This document shows positions 20,998 through 32,723 of a stretch of 64,000 nt of DNA, piece by piece; position 1 is the first letter of the stretch; every line of letters begins with the position of its first letter. The stretch is from Hesseltinella vesiculosa (Eukaryota; Mucoromycota; Mucoromycetes; Mucorales; Cunninghamellaceae). Under the pieces are notes generated by a model. That model was given only the letters and a program-made list of their open reading frames with translations, was not told the origin of the DNA and did not search any database. The DNA lies in contig MCGT01000009.1 in the NCBI GenBank assembly GCA_002104935.1, positions 372,001 through 436,000 on the forward strand, given 5' to 3'. Both the position numbers and the translations under genes were made by a program.

Positions 20998-22170
20998 ATG
21001 AGCAACGCCTGCGATTCTCTTATCAGTCCAGATAGTGATGTTTATCAAGAAGTGGCTGACAAACATGAATGGGTCACCCTATATGAAAAAACTTGGCTAG
21101 ATCAAGAGAGGATATTTTATTACGGCATACTATTCGAAAACCTGAAATCTGTTGGTAGCCTGTATCCGCTGCTGGTAAGTTTGAGTTTTGTACCTACTGC
21201 CTTCAGCTGCATAGCGTACCTGGAAGGTGAAAGGCCTGCGTTTTGGATCATCATGGCTCTTCATTTGTATTGCTCTGTTTATCTACTGTTATTGGCAGTC
21301 TATCTTGGTCACCAGTATTACACACTGAAGTACTTGCGAGAAATACGCATTCGAAAAGCAATTCGCAATTTTCGAGAAGTATGGCCTAGCGTCATGAACA
21401 AAGTCCCACCGAGCAAACGGTTATCGGAGTCGGAATGCAGTGCCAGGCTTCAGCGGACCAGTGGCATACTTACAGGCAGTGAAGATTCTACCTTGATGCG
21501 ATGGTCCGACGAGCCGTTGACTTCCTGTTTTAATCTCCTCCTGTTCAGTCTGCGCCTCGTGCATGGTGGTGCAATTTTCATAATGACAGTTTCAATAAGC
21601 ATAGGACTATTCTTTTTCCAGAAGAATGACACCTACGATGATTCTGCTCGGGGGCAAATGCTCTATCTTGTTTGGCTCATGGTCATTAATGGACTGGTTG
21701 GATACGCTAGCGTTTTATTGAGCATAAGTGAAAAGAAGAAGGTCGAAGATAAAGAATTGCTCCCAAATCATTTTCTGGTGAATTTCAATCGATCTGAACG
21801 ACGCAGGGTGATATTTTTTGCAGAACATCTCAAAGGCTGTCTCCAAAAAAAAATCGTTGATCTTGAGAACGAAAGCGAACCAAAGACATCCGAAAATGAC
21901 AAGAGTGGCTGTGACCTCGTTTCCAGTCTTCACGCTTCAGTCCTCATCTTATCTGAAATCTGCGACTTAATTCGGAACAGCGATAACTGGACGACTGGTG
22001 CCGTCCTTCCTGCCATGCGGCATGTCACCTGGAATCCCGTGACAACACCGCCCGCATCTCCCCGTCCATCTGTTAGCAGAAACAATGTCTCCGCCCACAA
22101 CCATGTTTCGAGCCATCCTTCCCAACACGACGACCATAGCGCAATAGACATCCCTTCCACGTCAGAATAA
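20998..22170 (+). CDS. Four-pass membrane protein, unknown (paralog B)
   Basis: Single-exon gene of 390 residues, a diverged tandem paralog of the gene at 18604-19719. Predicted membrane segments are at about residues 58-80 (LYPLLVSLSFVPTAFSC), 82-110 (FWIIMALHLYCSVYLLLLAVYL), 180-207 (a stretch including GGAIFIMTVSISIGLFF) and 220-243 (MLYLVWLMVINGLVGYAS). The loop between segments 2 and 3 is basic. The tail carries ALPAMRHVTWNPVTTPP-like and Ser/His-rich text with no known motif. Topology and spacing match paralog A, while loops and tails are poorly conserved. That argues for selection on the membrane core. It is not an obvious transporter or receptor of a known family. Confidence 0.65.
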   Translation: MSNACDSLISPDSDVYQEVADKHEWVTLYEKTWLDQERIFYYGILFENLKSVGSLYPLLVSLSFVPTAFSCIAYLEGERPAFWIIMALHLYCSVYLLLLAVYLGHQYYTLKYLREIRIRKAIRNFREVWPSVMNKVPPSKRLSESECSARLQRTSGILTGSEDSTLMRWSDEPLTSCFNLLLFSLRLVHGGAIFIMTVSISIGLFFFQKNDTYDDSARGQMLYLVWLMVINGLVGYASVLLSISEKKKVEDKELLPNHFLVNFNRSERRRVIFFAEHLKGCLQKKIVDLENESEPKTSENDKSGCDLVSSLHASVLILSEICDLIRNSDNWTTGAVLPAMRHVTWNPVTTPPASPRPSVSRNNVSAHNHVSSHPSQHDDHSAIDIPSTSE

Positions 22171-23085
22171 ACTATCAAAAAAAAAACTCGTTTCCTGTCA
22201 TGTCGTTACCGATGTATCGCTCGGTCATCTTTTGTGTTGCCGTAAGTGCGAGGAAGGGCAGCAATGCAGCTTGAAGATCAAAACATGTGGACCCCTTTCT
22301 TGCCGTGCTTCTAGACGTTAAAAAAAATAGCAATGTGAGGCTGGCGTGTATTGAGGATTGCCATGCGTTTCGTTTTCAATGTCGCTGGAAGGGTGCTGAA
22401 GCACTGTCCATAAAAGAGCTTTTCATGGTGTTTGGTAGGTGATAGGGATGGCGGAAAAAAACAAGAGATTGAAAAGGAAAAAAAAAATCCAGCAGCAAAA
22501 GCTCAAAGCAATGCAGATTCCAAATTCATCAGCAAAAAAAAAAAAAAAAAAAGCGTACCAAGCTTAGGCACTTGCCGCGCCTTTTTGACAACTTGGCTGG
22601 ATATGGATCCACATACCAATGACCACACAAACATTTAACAAGATGACCGTCTTATCCCAAATTTCGCACACCTGTAGAAAATGTTAATGAGAAAGGTCTG
22701 GCTAGGACGCATTATGCTGCTGTGCTGCGGGCGAAGGATGAGTTTGAAATTTTGGCTGTGGATTTTTTTTTCGATTTTTTGAACATTTTTAAGCGGGGGA
22801 ATGGGATGTTTCAAAACGTCCTCGACGAAAAGTTGGCTGGGCGACCTTTAGCAATCGACCTTGTTTTTTCAGTATCGTGAATATTCGTGATTTACTGTAC
22901 TCATGCCAAATTTCAAATGGATCTAGTCACTCAAAAGTGCTGTGGAGCATCGCTTTTTTTTTCAAGATGGCCAGGGGTTCCCCAGGCAAATGGAGCAAAA
23001 TTTAAGCTTGGTCAAAAATCGGTCAAAAATCGATTTGCCCTAAACTTTTCTGGTAGGTAAGACATAGTGATCTATGGCCTAGGCT
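22171..23085. other. Gene-free region with short repeats
   Basis: About 0.9 kb with no supportable gene. It has A runs (22534-22551) and a short direct repeat of GGTCAAAAATC at about 23011-23032. Confidence 0.4.
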
Positions 23086-23300
23086 CTAAGCATTTGGCTT
23101 TCTGATGCCGTGTGGCCGAGCCAGGGCTGCTTGAATGAGCAATAGAAACTCTGTCACGTCCTCATCCACATCGGCTGTGCCGTCTGGCGAGGTAGCAGCT
23201 AAAAAGGAGATTAGCGTGCGTGTTTTTTATGTATTCTTTCTAGTAGGTCTAACCTTCATCTTCCCCTATTTCCAGTCCCTTTCACCTGCTCCAATGAATG
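23086..23300 (-). pseudogene. Orphan 3' exon pair, unknown
   Basis: On the minus strand a TAG acceptor at 23199-23201 opens a frame of about 37 codons reading ATSPDGTADVDEDVTEFLL and ending RPHGIRKPNA with TAG at 23086-23088. Before a GTTAGA donor near 23254, a short in-phase piece reads GLEIGEDEA. The residue choice is coding-like, but no first exon with an ATG could be joined without a stop. It may be the tail of a small or decayed gene. Confidence 0.3.
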
Positions 23301-23646
23301 GATCAGAATGAACCTGGCAACCGTCATTGCAGTGGCTTAAAAATGAGCGCATCTCACGTGTGGTTTTAAAAAAGGATGCTACTCCTCAAAGCGTGAATTG
23401 ATAGTCTTTTTTTTTAATTAATACGTAAGGTTCCTCCTTTTGTTCTTTTTGTGTGCTCACTCACATGGCCTTGAAGGTGGTCCCTTTATAGAAACGGGAA
23501 GTAGGGCAGGGTAAAGAAACTCGTTGTGCGCCAGCAACTCCGCTAAGCCTCTCTCTAGAGCAGCGCTTTTTTTTTTTCTGGCCACTTTTTTTTTTCTTCT
23601 CTACCACGAGTATTCGACCTTTTTTTTTGATTGCATCGATCTCCCA

Positions 23647-25312
23647 ATGTCCAAACACGTACGAGAGTTACTTGCCGTCAAGGAAGCCATGCGTGTGGCG
23701 GCCGAAACCATGCCTGAAGGACAAAAGCTGGTGGCTCAATTCAAAACGGAAGAAGGCGAATCCACAGGCCCTCCCTTGCACCTGCCTGCCAATGTCACGC
23801 CTGAGCAACTCCAACTGTTGCTGAATCAGCTGCTGGAACAGGTAAATGACCAGCAATGAAGAGATCATGCCTTCAGCAGATGTGCTTATGTTTCTTTTCT
23901 ATTTCCGGGGGCTAGAATGACGATCCTATGCCTTATTCATTTTATGTGGACGAAGTTGAGATCCGCAAGAACCTGTGGGATGACCGCAAAGACAAATCCA
24001 CCGAAGATACCATCACCATTGTTTATCAGCCACAAGCCATTTTCCGCGTGCGTGCCGTCACCCGCTGTACCTCGACCCTGACCGGTAAACACATGAAAAA
24101 ATCGTCGACGACCTGCCTGGCGCTGACACCTGGCTTTTTTTTTCTTAGGCCACACGGAAGCAGTGCTGTCGGTGTCGTTCAGTCCAGACGGATCACAGCT
24201 GGCGACAGGATCGGGCGATACGACCGTGCGAGTTTGGGATCTCAACACTGAAACGCCCCAGTTCACACTCAAGGGACACACCGGCTGGGTGCTGTCGATT
24301 GCGTGGGCGCCTGATGGCAGGACACTGGCTTCGGGCAGCATGGACAACACGGTGCGACTGTGGGACCCCAAGACGGGCAAGCAAATGGGCAATGGGCTCA
24401 AGGGCCACACCAAATGGATCACCAGCATGGCGTGGGAGCCTTACCATCTCAACAGCAAAGCCAACCGCCTGGCCAGCTCGTCCAAGGACGGCACGGTGCG
24501 AGTGTGGGACACAACACTGCGGAAGAATGTGTTCACCATCTCGCAGCATACCGCGGCTGTCACATGCGTCAAGTGGGGTGGCGAGGGCCTGATCTACACT
24601 GCCTCGCAAGACAAAACCATCAAGGTCTGGAACAGCAACGGCATGCTTGTCAAGACCCTGCAGGGCCATGGCCATTGGGTCAATACGCTCGCCCTCAGCA
24701 CCGACTTTGTCCTGCGCACCGGACCTTTTGATCACACCGGCCGCCGTCACGGCACCGAAGAAGAAGGTAACCAAAAAAAAAAAAAAAGATCTGCCGACCC
24801 GCCTAAGCTCACCTTGTTTATTTCTAGCAAAAGCGGCCGCTTTGAAACGATACCAACAGTTCAAGGGCAAGAACCATGAACGACTTGTGTCTGGCTCGGA
24901 TGATTTCACCATGTTCTTTTGGGAGCCTGAGACCAGCAAAAAGCCACTGACACGCATGACAGGGCATCAAAAGCTTGTGAACCATGTGTGCTTCTCCCCC
25001 GATGGCCGGTACGTAGCCAGCGCTTCGTTCGACAACTCGGTCAAGCTCTGGGATGGTCAGACCGGCAAATTCTTGGGCAACCTGCGCGGCCATGTGGGTG
25101 CGGTGTACCAGGTGGTGTGGTCCAGCGACTCGCGCATGCTGGCCAGCTGCAGCAAGGACACCACACTGAAAATCTGGGACATCAAGAAACTCAAGATCAA
25201 GCACGATCTGCCTGGCCATCTGGACGAAGTCTTTGCCCTGGACTGGTCCCCTGGTGGTGACAAGATGGCCAGCGGGTCCAAGGACAAAACCATGCGCATC
25301 TATAGACATTAA
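23647..25312 (+). CDS. RSA4: Ribosome assembly WD40 protein RSA4/Notchless
   Basis: Nucleolar assembly factor of the 60S subunit, target of the Rea1/Midasin AAA ATPase. Exons 23647-23841, 23916-24084, 24149-24766 and 24828-25312 join in phase to 488 residues, close to yeast Rsa4. The N-terminal NLE domain (about 1-110) includes PMPYSFYVDEVEI, which is followed in other Rsa4 proteins by the Midasin-contacting segment. WD40 blades then follow, with GHTEAVLSVSFSPDG, GHTGWVLSIAWAPDG, RLVSGSDDFTMFFWEPE, GHQKLVNHVCFSPDG, GHVGAVYQVVWSSDS and GHLDEVFALDWSPGG, ending in SKDKTMRIYRH. The wording DDFTMFFWEPETSKKPL is diagnostic of Rsa4/Nle1. Introns are 60-75 bp; intron 3 contains a 14-base A run right after its donor. 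Confidence 0.95.
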
Positions 25313-25549
25313 TTTTTTCCCCTCTCTTTTGCATCCCAATACACAGCATCATTCTTCACTTTAAAAAAGCAGCCTTACTGTAAAAGATGCCAGGTTCTTT
25401 TCATTGAACTGGCCGTGCCAAATGATTGGTGCGGCCAGTCAACCCGTTGCATGAATGAGAGAAGGGGGAGGCATTTTAAGGAGTCGATCAGAAAAAAAGG
25501 ATGTCATTGCTTCTCTTTCCAATTTTTTTTCTTCTCCAAAGGTTGACTG

Positions 25550-26661
25550 ATGAGTTTTCTGTAAGTTCCCCAGCTTTTGCAAACATCCGTTGATTGATCT
25601 CCCTCGCCTTTCATGGCAAAACAGAACGGGCTTCAAGAAAAATCTCAATCGCGCTGGTCAGTCGGTAAGCAACCTCTTAGCTATAGGATGACGTAGGGCA
25701 TGACCAAAGTAAAAACCGAGCTGACTCTCTTCCTTTTGTAAGTTTAGATCATGCAAAAGACAGGCATGGTGGACAAGACGGTCGATGATGATTTTTCTGA
25801 AGAATATGAACGCTTCAAACTGTAAGTTAGGTCGTGCACTTACGGGGATGCCTGATTTTTTTTTTCCACCTAGTCTTGAACAAAAGATGGAGAAATTGAC
25901 CAGGCATGCCAAGGATTACCAGAACGCAATGCGAGGTATAAAAAAAAATGAATGGATGAAATGAAAATAACTGTTTCCTTTTCTTTATTGTTTTTGTGTG
26001 CGTGATAATCCAAAAAAAAGGCGTGGGTGCTTCGCAGATGATGATCATGCAGACGATGGAGCAATTTTACGAGACCGAAGATGCGAATTTTGCGATATAC
26101 AAGCAAACGATGCAGCGGCTAGATGCAGCCTATAAAACAGGCGTGGACGAGGTGTATACCGAAACTGTGATGGCCCCCCTGGCCAAGTACTGCTCGTATT
26201 TCCCTCAGGTCAACGAGGCCATCAAGCGGCGACAAAAGAAATTGCTGGACTATGATACCCAGCGGGCCAAGGTGCACAAACTGGTGGAGCGGTCGGCATC
26301 GGGCTACGACTCAAGCGTCAGCAACAGCAACGGGCTGCGCCGCAGCGATCTTCCATCGGAGCCCACCGGCATGGACAAGCTATCCCAGGCCGAGCAGATG
26401 GCCAATGTCGCGCGGGAGATGTACGAGTCGGTCAATACGGTTCTGATCAACGATTTGCCCCAGATCATTTCACTGCGTGTGCCCTACCTCGACCCGACCT
26501 TTGAGGCTCTGGTCAAAAGCCAGCTCACTTACAACCAGCTTGCCTTTGACCACCTGTCGTCCATGCAGAACGTGTTCCCTCAGGACGAGCAAGATCAACA
26601 AGCCCGAGTCGAAGATATCCTCCAACAGATGCGCTCGCTGACAATTTGTGGCAATGTGTGA
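25550..26661 (+). CDS. BAR-domain protein HOB3/RVS161-like
   Basis: N-BAR protein that senses or bends membranes at endocytic and cell-fusion sites, usually paired with an Rvs167-type partner. Five exons fit: 25550-25560 (only 11 nt, ATG-AGT-TTT-CT), 25625-25664, 25748-25821, 25874-25935 and 26021-26661. They join in phase to 275 residues. The N-terminus GFKKNLNRAGQSIMQKTG matches the amphipathic helix of Hob3, followed by DDDFSEEYERFKLLEQKMEKL and MRGVGASQMMIMQTMEQFY. The core has YPLD-type helices (for example APLAKYCSYFPQVNEAIKRR) and ends FDHLSSMQNVFPQDEQ. There is no SH3 domain, as expected for this class. AATAAA directly follows the stop (26663). Confidence 0.88.
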
Positions 26662-26848
26662 ATAAAGAGGGACGATGGCCATTTTTAATGGATGACTTTT
26701 TCGAGGACAAAATTCATACGAAAAAAAACTGAGGAGGGTAAAATGCCAAAATGAAGGAGTGAAAAAAAAAAAAAAAAAAAAAAAGAGCAGGCATGAATCA
26801 AATGACAGGATGAAGGGATGCAGTGGGAGGTGAGTGAGGTGAAAGAGA

Positions 26849-29765
26849 TTAGTCGTCCAAGATCCAGTCCTTGCTACGTTTGATCCACTTGCTGAGGAAA
26901 AGATTAAAGTCGCGCATGACAAAGCCGCACACGGTTGAATGGAAGGTGCCGGTGCACATCATGGTCTTTTGCAGCAAATGATCGTAGAGATAGCTCTTCT
27001 CCAAAGACATTGACTGGCTCAGTTCCATATAACGATTTCGCCAGTCATCTAATATCCAGAAAGAAAAAAAAGAAGGTGAGCGTTCTGGATGGCCAGCCGA
27101 TCTCTGATGTTTACCAAAGACATAGGCCAAGGCAAAGATCTTCATTAGAGTTTCGATATACAGGGTCACTTGTTCACTCCTATGAAGCAAAGAGATGAGC
27201 TGACCATGCTCTGAAACTAAAAAAAAAAAAAAAAAGAGGGGACTTACGAAGAGACGGCGGTGGTTTCCAGCTTCATGCGCTCCATGGACTTTGAGAATTT
27301 GCTACTCCAGGTAGACAGGGTGTCGTTGTCGGATGAGGGTTGCGTAGAAGGCACGGCCAGTTGGTCAGAGGGGTAGGAAGAGGCGGGCTGGGCTGGGTGG
27401 GTGGAGTTGGCGTGGGCCGAGGCTTTGCCAAAGGATTGGCGGATCTGATCGAGGACTTGTTCCAGACAGCCCAGATCGTACAGACAGTGGTGGTGGTCGA
27501 CGAGGTTGCGGGTTTGCATGCGTTGGAGGATGACAAGGAGCTGGTCGGTGGTGGACAGTTTGGCTTCGATGGCGGGGACACGCAGGTGGGTTTGGTACCA
27601 GAGTTCCTTGGGGGCATGGATGCGGTCGGTGATGTAGCCACCGTACTGCATGGATTGGAGGAGGCGCGCCATCAGTTTGGGCTGTTTGTCGGGGTTGGTG
27701 TGGGAGTCCATGGCGACAGTCATGTCGACGCCACGGTAGAGCGGGTTGTGTTTGAAGTGGAAGGTGCGAGGGGTGGCAGGGGCGGATTTGGTGGTAGAGG
27801 TGGTGGCGGTGGGGACAGGAGGCGAGCCGGGCTCGGTCAGGGCATCGTCGTGCTCCTGCAAGGGCGGGTGGATGTGTAGGGCGTTGGGTCGTTTGCTGCG
27901 CATGATGGATTTGTTGCGTTTGAACCAAAATTGTTTGCTGCCGGTGGTGGAGGTGGTGGGGGTAGGGGAAGGCAGGCTGCCGAGGCTGCTGACGTCAAAG
28001 GGGTCATCGCGGGTGGCGACGGTGCTGGCCGTGGTGCTGACGATGGTCATGGCGTCGTCGTCATCGTGATCCTGCAGAGGCAGGGTGGGTAAAGTGTTGG
28101 CAGCAAAGGCAGCCATGACGGTATCGACGGAGAGTGGATGGGAGCCCATGGACATGGTTAAGTGTGCGGGTGGTGACCAAGGCGCAGGCTCGGAGGGCGG
28201 GAGGGCTGGCAAGGCCCGCTCGGCAGGGCCAACGGGATCAACGGAGGTGGGGTGGGAAGAGGTGTCGGCCAGGAGTTTGGCGAGGTTGTCCATGGCATCG
28301 TCGGTTTCTGAGAGGAAGCCGTTGGTGAACATGGAACTGAAGGAGACGTCGTTTTGCTGGATGTCCAAAAAGGAGGAGGTGGAGAAGGCCAGGTTGGTCG
28401 GCAGCCGGGCTTGGGTGGGGGGAGGGCTGGTGGAGACGGAGGTGGTGGTCATGATGGACGAGGCAGATGAGGCAAGCGTGGGAGGGGTGCTGGTGTTGCT
28501 GCTGTGGCTGACGGTGCTGTTGGTATGTTGCATCTTGCTACTGGCAGAGCGGGTGGGAGGAGGGCTGGTGCGATGCGGGTGCTGAGAGAGGGTATCCTTT
28601 GGAGTGGCTTGCATGGCTTTCTTGACACTGAGGGGGGTGGCCTGCATGGGCAGCTTTTCTTCGAGCGACAGGGACGAGGCACTGGACGTGCAGCTGGAGA
28701 GAGAATCGCGAGGTTTGTCGTGTTTGTCATGCAGATCTCGCATGGATTCCAAAACCGGGGTGGGTTGGGCGTACAGCAGCTGGCGGGTGCCCTCGGACAT
28801 GTGCAAATCAAAGTAGTCTTCTTCGGGCTTTGCTTGAGTCAGCTCTTCGGGCAGGGTCAGCGTCAGGGTCGATTGGGTGGGCGAAGGGGGGGCTTCTAAT
28901 TCGATCGAATGCCGATTCTTCTTTTTGTCTGGGAAGAAAAGAGGAGTCAGCCACTCTCCTTTTTTATGTCTATCTCGTAAAAGCGTCTTACTTTGCTTTT
29001 TCCAAGTGAAGGAGGGTCGGTTGAGAGACAGGGTGGGTGTGCTCTTGGAGGGTACAGCCATGTTGAAGAAAGAAGAAGAGACGGAGGCGTTTGACGGAAG
29101 AGGAGGGGAAGGATGTGATTTGGCCTCTCGCTTTTGAAACATGGTGGCAAAGATGGAAGGTGATTTAGGTGGCAATTTGTCCTTTTTGGGTGGGTTGGTG
29201 GGTACCGAGCGAGAGGAGTCGACGGTGGCGGTGGAGGGTCGGCGGAAGCGGCTGGAAGAAGACGAGATGGAAGGCGCTGGTTTGGGAGGATCTTTGGCGG
29301 GAGGCGGTGGAGGTGGAGGTGAGGCACTGGTGGGAGTAGAAATTTCAAGGATGGGTGCCGGAGCAGCGATAGGGATAGCCAGGGGTGAGGCAACCAAATC
29401 AGCATCCGTCAATTGTTGTCGCAGCTGAACGATGCGGTCCCTGTAAGTGGCATACTAAAGAAATGCAGGTTAATAAAAAGATGATTGAGGGCGGTGGAAC
29501 TTACGATTTTTTGTAACCGGGTATGGTCTTCATGATTGTCAGATTGTCGAAAAACCTTGTCCAGCAAGTCGACGGCTTCTTGATATGCGTCCAAAGCTTG
29601 TTTTGGGGCGCTCGTGTAGTCAAACAGGACTGCGGTGTTTGCTTTTTGTAGGGCTTGTTCAATCCATCGAGCCGATTGTTCATCCGGAACCTGTGGCGTT
29701 GGCAACGCTTTGGGTGGTGGATCTTGTCGAGCCAATGACGATTTGAAGAATTTCTTTTTTGCCAT
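26849..29765 (-). CDS. MIT-domain protein with long disordered middle
   Basis: Exons 29765-29505, 29454-28992, 28928-27248, 27179-27115 and 27048-26849 join in phase to 889 residues. Residues about 30-100 form a MIT domain (ARWIEQALQKANTAVLFDY, then APKQALDAYQEAVDLLDK and YATYRDRIVQLRQQL), the three-helix module that binds ESCRT-III tails at endosomes. A very long Ser/Thr/Pro-rich segment follows (about 105-680), with polyproline near SPPPPPPPAKD and basic PKKDK stretches. The C-terminal part is ordered: AIEAKLSTTDQLLVILQRM, LYDLGCLEQVLDQIRQSF, DDWRNRYMELSQSM and FVMRDFNLFLSKWIKRSK. This conserved end is characteristic of a fungal MIT protein family of unclear role. A second base-rich intron with a long T run was placed at 27247-27180. 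Confidence 0.72.
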
Positions 29766-31673
29766 GGTTCAAGTTGTTAAAAAAAGTGGGAACCAAAATA
29801 ATCAACACCAATCACACGCCTTGACGATCTTTGTAATAGAGTGAGTTTAATCGTCAAGATTAAGGTTGGATGTATTTGTTACCAAAAGCTATAACAAGCA
29901 AAAAAAGAAAAAAAGTAGAAGAAGAAGAAAAGATGCAAAAAAAGGGGAAAAGAAGAATAATATGAGAAGGGTAAAGTACAGAAAAGAAGAGGGAAAAGAG
30001 CGTATTAGTCTGGGATTGAAAGTGAGTGGTGTGTACGACATGGGCCAATCTTCATTCAGGCACCAAGGTATGAAAATTTCATCTCGGTGTTTCAAGCCAA
30101 AAGGAAGGTTGAGCAAAAAGGAAAAAGATCAGCTATTTGGGTCTTTTTCAACAAACAGAAACCTTTTTTCACAGATCTCTCTCTCTCTCCAGCCTCTCTT
30201 TTCTTCCTCCACGTACCTTTTTTATTTCGCGCGCACTAAAAATAGCCATCGTTTTATATTAATTGTGACCAAGATTTCTTGACAAGAGCATTGCTCATTG
30301 CCAACCATTAAAATATAAACCCTTGGGATTCACATGGCATAGGTAATGAAAAAAAAAAAAAAGCGCCTACCCAAAACGTACAATGAGAACCGGATGACCA
30401 AGGCTTTTTTTCATTTTAAAAAAAAAATAGAAGAAAAAGAAGTCTCTCCTCAGTCCCCCCCCCCCAACCCTCGGATTCCCTGGGAAAAAAAAAAAGATAG
30501 GATTCCAAATCAACAGAAAAACTCTAAATGAAAATAAATTATCCAATTCCTGAACAAGTTTCATCGGGTGAAAAGGAGACGAGGAGACGCCAACAATGAC
30601 GAGACTTGATTCTTACACGTTTTTTTAAACATGATCGGATGATGTGGTACAAAAACCTGCAGCCCTGCCCTTTGATTTTGGCAATCAATAACGGGGCATC
30701 TGAACAATAAGAAAAAAAAAAACAACCTTTCACGCAAAGACCACTCCCCCACACCCACAAAAAAAGTTTTTTTTTCTCCTTGACGTCCTCGACATTGCCA
30801 TGGCAACCACCGCCATAGAATAAAAATGAAACTTGAAAGTCTTTCTTTTTTCTGTGCTTGGCTAGTTGAAAAAAAGTGCTTCTAAAAAGTGCCTCCGCAG
30901 GCAAAAAAACGTGCTCAGTTCTAAAGCTGACGTTGCACCCGCCTTCTCATTGCTTCTCTTTCTCTTCTTTTTTTATACTAAGCTTCATGCTCCTCTGCTT
31001 GGCAACCTGGACTTGATCGGCCCACCTGTCTTTTTTGGTTTTCAGGGTTCGCCAAGAGAACAAGAAGGCTGCTGTTAAATGGGAGACGTAAGTTGCTTCT
31101 TGGGGAAAACTGCATTCCACCAAAAGGAGAGCCCATGCAGCTTCATCGAGAATAAATAACGAACCCTTGGTGCAAACGCATTGGAGCTGCAGCTCCTTTA
31201 GCAACACAAACGAATCCGTGGACATGGTTCGCTTCAAAAAAAAGGATCAAATGACCTCTGTACAAACAAACAGTCCCTTTCCAAAAGAATAGACCTGTTT
31301 TTGTATAACCATGCACGTTTTCGATAACTTGGGTTGGACCCCAAATGAACCCGGTCTATCCAATGCGATGTAAAAAATCAGCTGACGCTGCATCGAGATT
31401 CCCTCCTTTTTTTGAGACACTTGTAACAGATATTATCATGTTTCCCACTCTTTGCCTGAAAAAAAAGAAAGGGGGCAGGAGAAATAAACTTATTTCATTT
31501 ACTGCTTTATGTCAAAGATTCATGTACATCAAGAGGATATCTGGGAAAGTGAGAGAATTCAAAAAAAAACTGTATGTATAAGAGAGTGTGGGGAATGCTT
31601 TAAATACTTGTAAAGATGAAGGGTAAAAAAAGAGCGGGTGCAAATCCCCTAAAACAAAGGATGCAGTTGCTCC
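29766..31673. other. 1.9-kb gene-free region
   Basis: No credible gene on either strand. It contains purine-rich DNA (29896-29960), C-run and A-run tracts (30355-30500, 30709-30722) and scattered T runs. The part next to the MIT gene probably carries its promoter; the rest shows nothing I can name. A tRNA B-box was looked for by eye and not found. Confidence 0.4.
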
Positions 31674-32250
31674 CTATCGCACAGTCACATCGTATTGAGA
31701 AGGCAACAAAGGCTGACCAGTAGCAGGATTGATGATGGGAATGCAAGTGGAGGGTTGCCAGGAATAATGAGAGGACTGGGCTTGATAGTACACGGGCGTC
31801 ATGTTTTCAGGGTTGATGATAGGGATGGCTCGGCCTTGCTTACTTGACGGTTGGCTACCACTATAGACCGAACCATTCGTCGATAAGGACGGCGATGACA
31901 CCACTGAGGGATGGTAAACAGGTGGAGAATTCCTTGGTGACGAATAGGGTGATCGCTGTTGAATGCGGCTACGGTGAGCTTCCACCTGTGAAAAGAATAC
32001 GTGTTAGCTCCACGTTGTGTCGTCTCTTTCCAATGTACCTCTTCCGAGCTGGCAACAGGACAGAATTCAATGTCATCATAGAAGTTTCTTGCTAGTTCTA
32101 ATTGGGTACAGAACTGTTCAAGTCTGTTGCCTATGACATTTAAAAAAAGAAGAGTGAGTGAGGGGTCCATCACCAAGTGACGTTTTAGATAGGTCTTTTT
32201 TTTTTCTCTTTACCTGAAGAATAACCATTATCATAACTATACATGGACAT
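31674..32250 (-). CDS. Small IPIINP-motif protein, unknown
   Basis: Exons 32250-32214, 32130-32039 and 31985-31674 join in phase to 146 residues. The N-terminal third is helical (NRLEQFCTQLELARNFYDD). The rest is Ser/Pro-rich and contains two copies of a short motif, AIPIINPENMTPV and CIPIINPATGQPL. Similar isolated I-x-I-(I/V)-(N/D)-P motifs occur in eIF4G-like and related translation proteins, which hints at a small linear-motif protein; this is inference only. Splice borders are canonical and the start has ATG at 32250 (MSMYSYDNG), so I believe it is a real gene despite its size. Confidence 0.55.
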
Positions 32251-32723
32251 GTTATAAAGAGGAGGGGAATATGAAATAAGATGAAGATACAGAGGGATAT
32301 ATGGGATGGGTTAGATGTTTTTTTTTGTTATTTTTTGAATGAGAAAAAAGAAGAAAAAAGAACGTCAACCAGCTTTTTTTTCTTTGCATTTTTTGTCGGG
32401 GAAAATTGCTTTGTGTCACCATCCTAAAAACCTCGCATACATCATCGACAAAGGAGAACCACCCCAAAAAGAATAGCTGCCATTGGCTTAAACTTAAAAA
32501 ATGAGGTGAGACTTTTTGAGTTTCTCCCCAAAAGCATCCACAGGACCGTGATGAGTTGCACAGAAATGCCGTATTTTGTTTGTGCACCTTTTTCCCTAAA
32601 ACAGGTTTAGCATACCCTCTCTTTTTTTCACTCTGTCAGCTGCCTTGGCCTCGTTTGAAAAAAAAAAAGGAGTTCCTTTGATGATGGACTCTTTAATTTT
32701 GTACACTAAAATAAAGTCTATGG

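Noticed and set aside
27340..28900. Long antisense open frames opposite the MIT-domain gene
   Set aside because: They mirror the Ser/Pro-rich codons of the true gene and show no domain or splice signals.
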